Assembly: GCA_963969395.1 (NCBI GenBank)
Contig: OZ017798.1
Span: 12,392,173 to 12,456,172 of the forward strand
Origin: Pseudoscleropodium purum
Lineage: Eukaryota > Streptophyta > Bryopsida > Hypnales > Brachytheciaceae
Reading direction: 5' to 3'
Length of the DNA: 64,000 nt
A program made the translations under genes and the position numbers. This document shows, one piece after another, positions 1-11,276 of this stretch. How positions within the stretch are numbered: position 1 is the first letter of the stretch; every line of letters starts with the position of its first letter. The notes beneath the pieces are model-generated. The model saw only the letters and a program-made list of their open reading frames with translations. It searched no databases and had not been told where the DNA came from.

Positions 1-29
1 TTACTTATCGCAGGGAGGGGGGTTCACAA

Positions 30-1384
30 ATGCCTCCAGTTCCTCTTGATGAGCTTCTTTCTCCATCTTTTCTTGCACTCTATGATGAAGAGTTACTTTC
101 ATATTCGATATGGGACCATTGTGCCTCGAAGCTGGAGGCAACTCATAGTGCTACATATCCTGCTGAATCCGTGGAGGACCTCTTGAGTGCGTTGGAACCT
201 CTTTTGGCTCCAAGCATTATTGCTCAAATTGGTGTTACTTTGGATGCTCTTGGTACCTCTGTTTTAGGGGTAGAGACTGCCCTCCTTCCAAGTTTAAGCA
301 GTGTGTTGGAGAACATTCTTATAGACTTGAAGAATCGTGCGTCTACCGCTACTCATGGTAATGATGACAAGCTTGGGCATCCATGGGTGCAAGTACCTCA
401 GAGACGAGGAAGAGGCCAAGGGGGTGTTGCAAGAGGTCAAAGAGGTGCAAGGGGAAGAGCAGGAGGTAGGCAGAGGGTCTTAGGGTGGCGTGGCGAGGCT
501 GAGGGTGATGGTGATGATCCGTTGAGGCGAGAAAAGCTTGTGAATGCACAATTTTTTAAAGATGTCCTTGGGATTTATGTGGAAATGGATGCTTCTACTA
601 TCCCACCAAAAGGTAACCAAGAACAACGCTCCGCTCGAGGACTCAGCATTGGAGAACGTGCAAAATCTTTTGCTAGGCATTTGGAGGTGGCTTGCACTCA
701 TGTACCATACAGCCCATACAATACCACTGGAGTGGCTTGCTTCTACCATGGGACGCGACTCTTGATGTCAAGTGGTTTTTTTGATGTGGGCATCCTACCT
801 ATGAAGTTTTGCACTGAGTTCAGCTTTTCTCCGGCTTTTTATGTCACTAATAGTGTTATCGCGGCGTTCGAGTTCCCTCTGCACAACCGCCTTTCCATGA
901 ATCCTCAAGACACTGTTGCTGTTTTTGGTTTTGAATTGGATTTGAGAATACTTCATGGAGAGATTGCAGCACCAAGTGGACAAATTTTCAGAGTGCGTTG
1001 GTTTGAGGTGGGTTTTGAGGATGAAGCATGGAAAGAGTTTTGTGAATTAAACCTCTATGGTCACAAGCCAAAACATCAGCATTCCTATGATATCGTAATT
1101 GGCTCTATGTGTTATCGAAATGACCGAAACCGTTCCATTACTCCTCATGAGATGGAAGGTTTGGTACAGGTAGCGTTTTGTTCCAAGGCTGCGTGGACAT
1201 GGGCGGGATCTTGCTTGAAACGGATGTTTGTTGAGATTCGGATAAACAAGGTATGACACTGTGTTCTTGTTTTCCTGTTTGCCATTTGTTGAAGGCACTT
1301 GCAGTAGCAAACAAGAATACATCGAAGGATTTTTAACACATGTACATTGTGATGTTGGTTTAACAGGTTCTTGAAGGCATGTGA
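30..1384 (+). CDS. Protein with RG-rich linker and C-terminal ADP-ribosyltransferase-like (DUF3990-like) domain
   Basis: The first exon is open from the ATG at 30 to a GT donor at 1251. The acceptor at 1366 adds a short last exon (1367-1384), giving about 413 residues; retaining the intron ends the protein at 1256 with almost the same C-terminus. Residues 1-120 are helical-looking and unrecognised. Residues about 124-150 are an Arg/Gly-rich RGG-like stretch, often RNA-binding or nuclear. From about residue 236 there is a YHGT motif (239-242), then SFSPAFYVT (265-273), an aspartate/hydrophobic core and a QVAFCS motif (380-385). This order (YHGT, FYxT, late Q-x-x-F) resembles DUF3990/ART-fold proteins found in fungi and some plants, which would transfer ADP-ribose or be inactive relatives. 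Activity is inferred only. A CAG just before the ATG (about 10-12) could be a splice acceptor, so the gene may start left of the window. Confidence 0.6.
1251..1366 (+). other. Putative last intron of the ART-like gene
   Basis: It begins GTATGA directly after a lysine codon and ends TTTAACAG. Splicing joins the frame in phase 0 to V-L-E-G-M-stop. Both spliced and retained forms give a plausible C-terminus, so the intron may be optional. Confidence 0.5.
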
Positions 1385-2490
1385 GCATGAATCGGATTCA
1401 AGAGATTATTCAGTGTCATCACCCAGTTCAGGGTCTAGTAACCATATGTTCAAAATTTCTATTTAATAGGATGGTAGATCTATACAAAGTTTTTATATTG
1501 GTTATATTTGGTAGCAAGATGAAGCTAATTACATCCATGAACATAGATAAAACAAGCAAAACATAGATGAAACATAAATGGATGAAAAGTACATTTATTC
1601 ATTGAAAAGTAACTATATTCAACCTTTTGATGATACCATCATATAATTTTGTAGCAATTTTGAGATTCATCTATTGTGAAAAAAAGATGTCTCTCAATAT
1701 TAGTGGATTTCACAATTGGTTTTTGAATGGAAAATCTAGAACTCAATTTGACTCCCTTTCAAGGACAAACAATCATTTGACAAATGCACATTTTCAAAGT
1801 TTAAAAAATTGCATTAACTCTTTTAAGCCTAATCATTTTTATATTTTCACTCATTCTCACTTACATTTGTGTGTGTAAGTTTACTATTTACCTTGCTTTC
1901 ATCAAATTAGTCATAAAGTAAGTTTATCTTTTGAAAATTCAAGTATTGCATTGGATTATTGAGAAAATATTTGAAAAAATCATTAGCCAAAAGCCTCCTA
2001 TTCAACATCCACAATATAGACACCATAGAGTTTAGCCTTGTAAGGACACTACAAACCAAAGTGGTCCAATGAATGACTTCACTATTAACTGTAGAAAAAG
2101 AAAATGCAACTATTGATCCAATAATAAGAGAGTTTTGGTGACCACCTTGGCCATGGGGGCCTTGTCCTTAATATTGAATTAGAAATAAAATGTAAAAAGA
2201 CAAGACCTATCACCAAGCTTGTGACTCAGCCAAAAATGATCTATTTTATGGACCAATAGGTGCATTCTTCATTTCTACATCCATCCATCTGCCAACTGAG
2301 CGTGCTTCTATACAAACAGCACTGGTGCATGCAGAACTCCCAATTCAAAACCCAGCTCTCACGTCCACTATTTGTTAAATTTTCTGCATGCAACCCAGGA
2401 ATTCCGTTCGCTGGGACTCTCACTTTGCGAATGGACTCCTGGGTTTTGCTGCAAAGCATCACTATCTAAGCTTAGCATCATCAGCTTTGC
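1385..2490. other. AT-rich spacer
   Basis: Intergenic sequence between the ART-like gene and the F-box leader. Only short overlapping open frames occur; I see no RNA gene, long repeat or recognisable protein. Confidence 0.6.
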
Positions 2491-3332
2491 ATTTCTTACT
2501 TGGAGATCGCCAACCAACGAATTGAAGGTGCGTTAAGTTCTATTGCTTGTGTTTTGTGAAGTTTTGGCCACGGAGAAGTTTCCTTCCCAATGTCGTAACT
2601 CAAGGCGCGGAGCTCTCTGAGATTGCGACGATGCGAGCTCTGGGGTCTCTGTTTGGGTTGTGATCTGATCACTCCATTAGTAGTTGCTTGTAGATCGGAC
2701 AATGGGCCCCTTGTGGGGTTGCTGGTATATCGCTGCTGTTCGACCTAATTAGCTTCATTTCTCATTGTGTGCTGAAATATATGCAGGTCACGTTGCATAC
2801 AAAACTGCTCGGAGAGCGAATTGAAGGACGGTGAACGTTGTCAAGCTGAGATTTGAAAATTCAGGTCGAGAGCGGTTCAAGGTGATTTCGCAATTTCTGA
2901 TTTAGATATTTAGGGACGGTGCATTGTTTTTTGATTCCTTGTTCTTGTCGATCTCGGTTGTGACGATCCTTAAACCCTAAATCCTGATAGGGTTGCATTG
3001 TCTTCTTCGTTAGTAGCTCATATGACATTGAAACTGGCGCATTAATGGTACTTATTTGCACGGAAACTATCATCGATGATGTTGGGTAGGGATAGAGATG
3101 TCTGTTCGTCCCCCTCGAGCACCTCTAATGAGCATATTAGAAGCACAATTGTCATACACTCAAACCTCTTCAATATGAACTTCTCTAAAATGACATTGTG
3201 GTATGTATCCTGCACGATTCAGTACTATCATTAACTTGTAGCGCACTCGTCAAACATGCAAACTATGTCAATTATTATTTTGGGTCCTCATGCAGTCACA
3301 TAAAGAGGCCATGGTATACAATTGTTTGATTT
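2491..3332 (+). promoter_or_regulatory. Leader region of the F-box gene with putative 5'-UTR introns and an overlapping uORF
   Basis: Possible donors (GAAG|GTGCGT near 2528; CAAG|GTGATT near 2880) and acceptors (ATGCAG near 2786; CATGCAG near 3296) suggest a spliced 5' UTR. Just before the coding region, GCCATGG at 3308-3314 opens a 12-codon upstream frame (3311-3346, stop TAA). It overlaps the first two in-frame ATGs of the F-box protein (3333, 3336) in another frame and ends before those at 3351 and 3357. Exon limits are by eye. Confidence 0.4.
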
Positions 3333-4619
3333 ATGATGACTTGTAATAGGATGGAGATGACGGCCATGACCTTGGAGGATTTGGAGCCTGCTCTGTGGGG
3401 AACTCTCTCAGACGAGCTCTTGCACTTTGTGTTCCTTCATCTTCCTGTTGTTGAACTCAATCAGATTCGCCTGCTTTCCAAGACTTGGAAGAGCAGCATT
3501 GATTCGGTAGACTCTTATCTCAGCCGGGTGCTTGAAGACTCAGTTTACCCTAACCTGTTTGGTTTAATAGCGAGGGACTGTGATTTCTTGTGTGCAAGGA
3601 TATTTGATGTGAAACGAGACCAATGGTATATCCGTAGTATCCACCCTGCATGTGTTTGGACTCTCGCAGTGGGTGCAGCTGATGAAGAACTTGATTGCTC
3701 TGATTCGGAAAGTACAGGGAATTCCCTATTTGCAATGGGTGCAGCTGATGGAGGACTTGTTTGCTTCATTTTGGAAAGTGCAGAGAATCCCCTATCTTTT
3801 GTGGTGATGAACCCGTTAACAGGAAAGAAGGTTGGGCTCCCTCATTTACTGAGCATACACAATGTGCGGCCCACAATTAAGCCCTCGATGGTGCAGCTTA
3901 CGGTGGACCGGCAAACAAATCAGTATAAGGTTGTGGTTGTGGATTACATACAGATTGATAACAGGGGTCTCTTTGCTCAAGTATATGACTCTGAAACCAA
4001 GCAGTGGAGCATGGTAGGATCAGGAGAGAAGTCACGGGGTACCATTTTGGGATATGAATATCCTTGGGTTCACATGGGAGATGCCATCGATTTCATTTTG
4101 TGGGAGTGCTATTTAAACCACATGGGTCCATGTCTATATGACTTTGCAGATGGACAGCTGCACCGTTTTAATGGCAACGAGATTGCGAAAGGACGTTCAG
4201 TGAGAAGTTATGCGCTTTTAGGGGATCGGCTTTTTGTGTTGCACAAGAAGAGACGTGCAGGCCCTTCCAGTTTGATTCAGAACGGCCAGGAACGTAAGTA
4301 TTACATTTCCGAGTATAGTCTCCCGAAGAATGGCACTGCTTGGGTGAAAGTAGAAACGCACGGTTGCGAGCCTTTGGAGGACTATCCAGAGGAGAATCAC
4401 CATTTGTCTTTTCATGCATGCAACGGGTTTCTGATGGTCATTGGACAGGATGGGGATGATGTTGGTGATTTATTTTTACCTCATGATAAGTATGAGTATG
4501 TGTGGCTGTACAGCTTATCGACTTACAAGTGGCAGGTCCTTCCAAAACTACCAGGACTGTACGTTGGTGCTTCTTCACTGAACTTGACATGTGAGCTCCG
4601 GTGGAGTGCTAGACCGTGA
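3333..4619 (+). CDS. F-box protein with kelch-like C-terminal repeat region
   Basis: An intronless coding region of 428 codons. Residues about 22-62 form an F-box (LSDELLHFVFLHLP followed by LNQIRLLSKTWKSSI), which in this family binds SKP1 within SCF ubiquitin ligases. The rest is a beta-rich, kelch/F-box-associated-like region with recurring features (FVVMNPLTGK, VYDSETKQWSMV, WLYSLSTYKWQVLPKLPG), expected to bind a substrate. The arrangement and loop style resemble moss F-box proteins. The start is ambiguous: ATGs at 3333, 3336, 3351 and 3357 share the frame, and an upstream ORF with strong context overlaps the first two, so 3351 or 3357 may be used. A 22-codon tandem duplication lies at residues 112-155. 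The substrate is unknown. Confidence 0.88.
   Translation: MMTCNRMEMTAMTLEDLEPALWGTLSDELLHFVFLHLPVVELNQIRLLSKTWKSSIDSVDSYLSRVLEDSVYPNLFGLIARDCDFLCARIFDVKRDQWYIRSIHPACVWTLAVGAADEELDCSDSESTGNSLFAMGAADGGLVCFILESAENPLSFVVMNPLTGKKVGLPHLLSIHNVRPTIKPSMVQLTVDRQTNQYKVVVVDYIQIDNRGLFAQVYDSETKQWSMVGSGEKSRGTILGYEYPWVHMGDAIDFILWECYLNHMGPCLYDFADGQLHRFNGNEIAKGRSVRSYALLGDRLFVLHKKRRAGPSSLIQNGQERKYYISEYSLPKNGTAWVKVETHGCEPLEDYPEENHHLSFHACNGFLMVIGQDGDDVGDLFLPHDKYEYVWLYSLSTYKWQVLPKLPGLYVGASSLNLTCELRWSARP
3666..3797 (+). repeat. 66-bp in-frame tandem duplication inside the F-box gene
   Basis: Copy 1 is 3666-3731 and copy 2 is 3732-3797. Both start GCAxTGGGTGCAGCTGATG and carry GGAAAGT then AAT-CCCTAT at matching positions. 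The 66-bp period preserves the frame and adds 22 residues. The copies have diverged (acidic and Ser-rich versus hydrophobic). Confidence 0.85.
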
Positions 4620-4820
4620 AGAGGATTTTCTATTGGTTTGGGCGTGGCATTGAAGCCCATGAAGCCGTAGTGGGACTCATATCAAGGATTTCATTGTCCG
4701 AAGGCAACTGATTTGATTTGGTATTAAGAGAAATAGCTGAGGAAGTGTTTTTTGGTTTTTTTGAGTCATTATGAATTCTTTTGCTTGCTGATGATGGAAG
4801 TGGACAAGGCTCCCTAGCTC

Positions 4821-5475
4821 CTAAATGCCCGAGGCCACTTTTTTGAGTTTCTTGGAATTTGCTCTAAATTGAACAAAAAGCCCACATTTCGATAAGTTTT
4901 ATCAATTTTTTTGAATTGCAACCATACAAATTTTATCGAGATATGTTGGAGATCATGTGGGAAAAGAAAACACAATAATATCACTTATGAATTGAAAGAT
5001 TATAATGTTTGATCATGGGGATGTTAAATTGTGAAAGTGATTTGAAGTCTTTCAATCCTCTTTTCACTTGTTAAATTAAAAAAATTGATCATGAAAAAAA
5101 TAGGAAGTTAAAAGGCATAACATGCATAACTCCAATCAATTTATGGCTTTTCAAAATTTATAGTTTGTACAATTTTTTTAAATGAATCTCAAATGTGATT
5201 TTTTCTCCAACATCTAGACAGTGTATTTGAGGCTCATTTTCAAGAGCCTTCACTATTAGAAAATGAAGATTTACAATGGACACCCTTGCAAACAATCTTG
5301 AATAGAATAACCATAATCATTCATTTTCAAACTTGGCTTTTTTATAATTATTATAACTAGACTTCAAAAAGATTGGTTCAAAAATATATACCACTAAAAA
5401 TAACAACTAGATTAGATTTCATTTAGCTTCACAGTATTGTGGACACCAAAATTTGGTGCCTTTGGCACTTAAGTG
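4821..5475 (+). repeat. Dispersed ~650-bp repeat, copy 1
   Basis: Colinear with 47221-47861 in the same orientation. Shared blocks in order include AAATGCCC-AGGC, TTGGAATTTGCTC, GGGAAAAGAAAACACAA, GAAAGATTATAATGTTTGAT, GTGATTTGAAGTCTTT, TGTATTTGAGGCTCATTT, AATCATTCATTTTCAAA and ATTTGGTGCC. No ORF, TIR or LTR was found, so the element class is unknown. Confidence 0.85.
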
Positions 5476-6912
5476 CCAACTAGTGGATTGGATATTTGAG
5501 TCTAGTTGCTAATGAGTGGATTCGAGATTAAAACTACATTGAATTGTAAAATTGGGTTGCCTTATCCAAAGAAGTTACCTTACGACTTGCTACTTTGTCT
5601 ACATGAGGGTGCATGCCACTCTCTAAACCCAAGCTATAAATCAATTCACCAACCCTTGTAACACATAGGATTTATACATTACTACATGCTTCTACAATAA
5701 TTTAAAATATTCATTATGTAGTGTAGAATGTTGAGAAACTAGTATAGGGCAACCTAATTTCACTATTTAGTGTAGAAGATGTATATGTGTATACACTCAA
5801 TTCCATGATTCTTGTAGTAATTTCTATAGATGAGCACACATTGACGATCTTGTTCCTTTCATACAATTATTCTCTCACCCTTTTGACTGGCTCTTAAGAC
5901 TTTGATGTTCTCTATATTTGAAGGCTTTGAGAGGATTACAAACTTATTGAAAGTATGATACAACAATATGAAGTTTGTAATGCCTCGTGAGTTTTTGCAG
6001 GTGCAATTACAAATGCATCAAAACTAGCAAGGAGAAAAATTGTTCTTACTATTTCTTGAGATGGACATTGGCATTCAAAGAAGCAACAGATTGAGGCAGG
6101 GTTTTTAGTTCAACAAAGTTGAGCAGTTCACATTTCTCTAAGCCTCCTATTTGTACTATACCTACTAAGTGCCAATAAGGTAAGTGATCCCATAATTGTA
6201 AACAAAATTGTAATGACGGTGTACATTACATTCAAGTTCTAAAATGTACACCACTAAAATAATTTTGCCCAATGGGCTTATTGCTATATGGCTTGGAACA
6301 GGGAAGATTATCTTATGTTCCTTTACATACCAAAGCAGATGTCTAGATTGGCTTTGTAATTAATAAAAAAATTCAAGGATGTGTCAACCTCCTATACCTA
6401 AGTAGGTCATTCATTATAATACTCATGACCATAAGGTAGTACACAAGTACCTTGGTTATATTATTCATGGCCATGTTTAGGTACTATAATTTGTTCAGTT
6501 TGTGTAGATTCTAAGGTGGGTACACCCAAACTTGCACCTTACCTAAAATCATCACCATCATCTCTTTATATACATCTCCAACATCAATATGTTTGTATGT
6601 TGATGTAGCAATTTTAGAACATCCATTCAAAAAAACTTTGACTCTTCATAACTTTTGCGTATGGTGTTTAAATGTTGTGTATTTTGGTGTGTTAGAACCT
6701 CCTTTTACTTACCAATTAGAAAATATAACAATTCAACCAATTTAATAATAGTATCTAAGTACTTAAGCAAAAAGTGACAATTTAGGGGGATACCTACCTT
6801 ATGCATAAATTTACACCCTTACTAAAAACTTGCATGATAGTAATTGAATACATACACTCCTAACACTTTTTTATTTATTTAGAATATTTGTATAGATATC
6901 ACACCCCATTAA
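5476..6912. other. AT-rich spacer
   Basis: I see nothing coding. Part of it (about 6590-6900) shows faint colinear similarity to about 41630-42070 (a cluster around CTTACCAATTAGAAAATAT versus CTTGCCAACAAGAAAATAT), suggesting very old shared repeats. Confidence 0.5.
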
Positions 6913-7193
6913 TGTCAAATTCTGTTAAAATGGTAGTATTCCAAATGCCATTTTCACATTTTGACATCTAGAACAAGTATACATTACTAACATCTAGGTC
7001 AATTTTAGATTTCAAAAATCTAGGACAAGCATAGATATTAGACCAAGTAGTCTAAAAAATCTAGGAGGTATGTAGATTTCAAAAATCTAGTATTAGTATA
7101 GATTTTAGAACAGAAAAAACACTTCAGACTGTGTGGTTTGAACTACCAAAACTGCCAAATTACAAAATACCACTATTTTAATAGAATTTGCCA
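6913..7193. mobile_element. MITE-like element, copy A
   Basis: About 281 bp. The left end (TGTCAAATTCTGTTAAAATG) is nearly the reverse complement of the right end (ATTTTAATAGAATTTGCCA), giving imperfect terminal inverted repeats of about 25-40 bp. The interior carries repeated TTTCAAAAATCTAG motifs and has no ORF. It matches copy B at 7469-7767 along its length. Confidence 0.75.
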
Positions 7194-7468
7194 TATTATT
7201 ACTTGTGACTATAGGTAAAAATTAGAGGCAAGTCATATCCATAGGGAAGAATGATATTGTTCAGCATGTAAAGAATCTTCAAATATAGGCATAAAACCTC
7301 CAATACTTTGTCTATTCTATCAATGCATTCTTGTATTAAGAATAGCCATTCCATCATAATATAATATTTTTGGGAAGGTGCTTTTAGATTTTTACAATCC
7401 CAATTCTAGTTTAAGTACCTTTTTTGGTATAGGTCTCTATGTAGTAAAAGAATATTATTTTGAAGGTA

Positions 7469-7767
7469 TGGCAAATTCTATTAAAATGGCGGTATTCCAA
7501 ATGCCATTTTCACATCTTGACATCTAGAACAAGTATATATTGCTAACATCTAGGTTAGCTTTAGACTTCAAAAATCTAAGAGAAACATAGATATTAGACC
7601 AAGAAATTTGAAAAATCTAGGATTACTATAGATTTTAGATATCTAGGAAGCATGTAAATTTCAAAAATCTAGTATTAGTACAGATTCTAGAACAGAAAAA
7701 ACACTTCAAACTATGTGGTTTGAATTGCCAAATTAACGGAATATTGCTATTTTAACAGAGTTCACCA
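7469..7767. mobile_element. MITE-like element, copy B
   Basis: About 299 bp, same orientation as copy A and clearly homologous to it. The ends are TGGCAAATTCTATTAAAATG and TTTTAACAGAGTTCACCA. It is flanked by a TA dinucleotide on both sides (7467-7468 and 7768-7769), which would fit a mariner/Stowaway-type TA target duplication, although two bases alone are weak evidence. Confidence 0.75.
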
Positions 7768-10560
7768 TAGGTTTATTAATTAAATACAAAATATCATCTC
7801 TCTAATAAAAAAATATTTGATTTTATGAATAATTTCATTTATCAAAAAGGTATTACTACTTTCATTTTTAAAGTTTTGAAATCATTTAAGTAAAATGAAG
7901 ATGGTTTAGGTCTTTAGGGACAAAATAATGATGAAAACCAACTTAATGAAACTAATAAAAGATCTTATAAAGAGTGCACAACATACACATGTAGATGTTA
8001 GGAAGGATTGAAAACTTTCCTAATCTTCACAATATTTGTTGCATGTTTTAGAAGTATGATATCATTAATTTCAAAGATAGAAAATATAGTATTTGAAATT
8101 AAATGCATGTTCTAAAATTCAATGGAATAAATCATGTCATTTTAGACCAATTAGACCTTTGAAACTTGAATCTTCTATCAAATCACGTGTTGGATGTCTA
8201 CAATAAGAAATATGTAATTTGGAGGATGACAATGTGGAAGAACCTTGATTTCACCTTGATTTTCTACTTTCACATCATGGGGGTGAATATTTATGATAAT
8301 ACAATGGATAAATTTATTCCCTTTCAATTATAAGTTTGGATCTTTCAACAAGAGATATGAAGGCTCTACGGTGAAAAGGGGTGAAAAATTTAACCTCTAA
8401 AGGACTAAAGAGCCCATTCTTGGGTTTGGGAAACTGAGACAAGCTTTGTTGATTTGATAATTTGGAACATTACCATAAATGTTTAGGATGGATGCTAATC
8501 ATTCTAATCTATGTATGAAGCTTTGTTTTACTTCATTTCTATAAATTTTGTAAAAGTTAAAAGTTTTTTAATTTCAATGGCAAATTGGCAACAAAAAATA
8601 TAATCTAAAAAAATATTATTTATTTAATTTTATTGATTTATAGCTACTCAAAAGCATTTGAACCATTCATTTCCAAATAATGAGATGAAAGTTATAAGGA
8701 GTTTAATTTTGTGGGCAACAAAGGTAGAAAAAACATATACTATTGTCTCTTACATTCAATCCTGAAAATTTTCAAATTAAAAAATATTGGATATCAATTT
8801 TTATTGGAATTTTTTCACCATTAGAAGTTACAATTCTCATTTTTTTTGTAGAAATTATTAATAATTTTAGTTTTTTCTTTCATTCAATACCATCTTCTAC
8901 TTTATAATTTTTTGAGAAGATGAACTTGAAAACAAATTGGTTGAATTGTAATTTATATATTCACAACCCATTTTCCAACATATTTTTAAAAATGGACAAG
9001 TCAAATTATATATATTGTTTTTCCTTAATCCCTAATTGATTTTGACTATGTTTTCACCCAAAATGCTTCTAAATTGCCATTTCTATTACAAGTACCAAAT
9101 TTTAAAAAAAACTCATTTTTAGACACATATACTTTTAGGATCTTGTGGTACATTGGTTTGAAAACATGTGGAAAACATTTCAAAAATTTCCACCTTATAG
9201 ATTGCAAGATATGAGCATTTGAAGTGATGATGATCCTTTTTTGGGCCCTACAAAAAATTGGGCACCTGCACTTCATAAGTTCACATTTATATGAAAAAAT
9301 GTCTAAAATGGTGGTTATTCTTTGATTTTATTTTTCAAGTCAAGTTGGCTACATGTTTGAAAAACTTCAAATCATTTGGAATTATACAACATATAGGAAA
9401 AAAATAATAAACAGAAAGAAGTAGAGAATGATTCAAAATACAAAATTGTTAACAATTTATTAATAAAATTGAAAAAAGTCAATCCCAATGGTTGTAATGT
9501 TGTAATAAACAATCTACACCTATTTTTTTTTCAAAAATATTCAAAATTGATTTAAATAAAAGACGTCTGAATTTGTCTTAGAATACAGATTCAATAATGA
9601 CTCGTAAACTCTTGAAAATGAAAACTCTTCATAACTTTTGACTCATTGATCAAAATAGAATGATTCAAAGCTTTCCAAGTATATATAAATCTAGAGAACC
9701 AATTTTAAATTTTAGTTTCTTAAAAAAATAAATTTTAAAGAAGTTTCTTTTGATGCTCGAGCAATGAAAAGTACATATCATACAATAACTTTTTAACCAT
9801 GTAGTCAAAAGTTATGAAAATTTTGGGCCTTAAAGCTATTCCTTGGGCACATGTCATATTATAATTTCAAAGAAAAAAAGAAAAATTCCACTTGAAATGA
9901 ATTGCCAAAAATTGCTATGTTGCCAAAAAACGCAATTTAGGGATTTAGGGGTTAAAATGTTGAAAGAGAAAACTTCACTTTTTTGAAGAGTTAGAAAAGC
10001 TAATAATTTGAAGTTTAAACATATAGATCTTGCAATTGGTAAAAATATTCACTTTTAAATTTTGGGAAGATGTATTTGATCAAATTAACTAAAAGATACT
10101 ATAGTTGAATTTGTTAAAAACTAAATATAGATGAAGATTTTAGCCTAGCTTTTGAAATAAGTAATTTGAAGTAGTGTTGGGCTTCCAAACAAAAGTAAGC
10201 TTTAGGGGTTTAATTGCATTAGAATAGGAGCAAATTAAGTGAATTTTTACTTTAAATTTTTTTCATCTTTCAGCTTCAATCTAAATTTTTTGTTTTATTC
10301 ATTTGGTGATTTTTTGATGAAAGATTTGAACTTATATGGGTGCAAAACATGTTGGAGGATATGATATATTTTTGTGAATAATAAAAGATATTCATTTCTC
10401 AAGGATATATATATATATGTATATGGTCAATTGGTTGAATTTTTTGGGGCAATAATGTCATTAAGGGTTTATATTATACATACAATAAGTTACTATCCAC
10501 TCAGATACAAATCTCACAAATGTGACAAGAAACTCCATATTGTCACTCCTTAAATACTAG
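7768..10560. other. AT-rich spacer
   Basis: A long, very AT-rich stretch. Short open frames (for example 9046-9276, minus) look random. Around 9628-9690 there is a motif (CTCTTCATAACTTTTGAC then GAATGATTCAAAGCTTTCCA) that also occurs near 15010-15060 and 43800-43850, so it probably contains decayed dispersed repeat. Confidence 0.55.
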
Positions 10561-11276
10561 ACCCCTGACTGTGACATTAGCAAGGTCTTATTGTACACTT
10601 GGACTTGGGAGACGGACCCGTCAGATGCAAGCCCCTTATCCGCCGAGGTTCTTGGCTTAATCAGGAGCCTATGAACGTGGACACCAAATGCAGAGACCTT
10701 CAAGGTGCTCATCAAGCTTTTGGTCCGTGTGAGTGAAGCTCACGAATTCCAACTTCCCTGGTCAGGTTCGTTTCCTGCAAATCTCACAAACAAAAAATTG
10801 TTGAATATCGTTTATGGGTTTATCTTCGCCCCTCAATTCCCGTATGGTTCAATCTCTCCTTGTGCATTGCTTTCAGTCGCTGGAATTAATAAACTTAATA
10901 ATCTTAAGATTCTTGGTGAACCTTGAGATTTTTGTGTTCGTTGGTAGCAACCAAGGTCATGGCAGGTTTACTCAGAGTTTTGGTTTTGAAGGGCAGTTCT
11001 TTGAGCTGTGATGTTTGAGCTGTGATTGTTGATGCCGATGCCGATGCCGAGTTTTTGATATGTAAGAAAGCATAAATTCCAAACCCTAATTAAGGAACAT
11101 CCGTTTGCATCTGAATTGGTAGGTTCTATTGCTGTGCTAATGTCCATGAGAACAGGGATGCTTCTTCCCTTAAAGAATTTGCTCTGAATTTGGAAGTGAA
11201 GCTGCAAATGGATGCCGCTCACAACTGAAGATTGAGCTCTATTAAACCCACCCTGAGACCTGAATGTCACGAAAAG
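10561..11276 (+). other. Upstream region and probable leader of the BAG gene
   Basis: Less AT-rich than the sequence to its left. It contains a hexamer run (GATGCC repeated, 11030-11049) and several short overlapping frames on both strands, including a 115-codon minus-strand frame (10968-11315) that covers the putative first exon and looks like a by-product. No clear TATA box or transcription start could be assigned. Confidence 0.4.
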
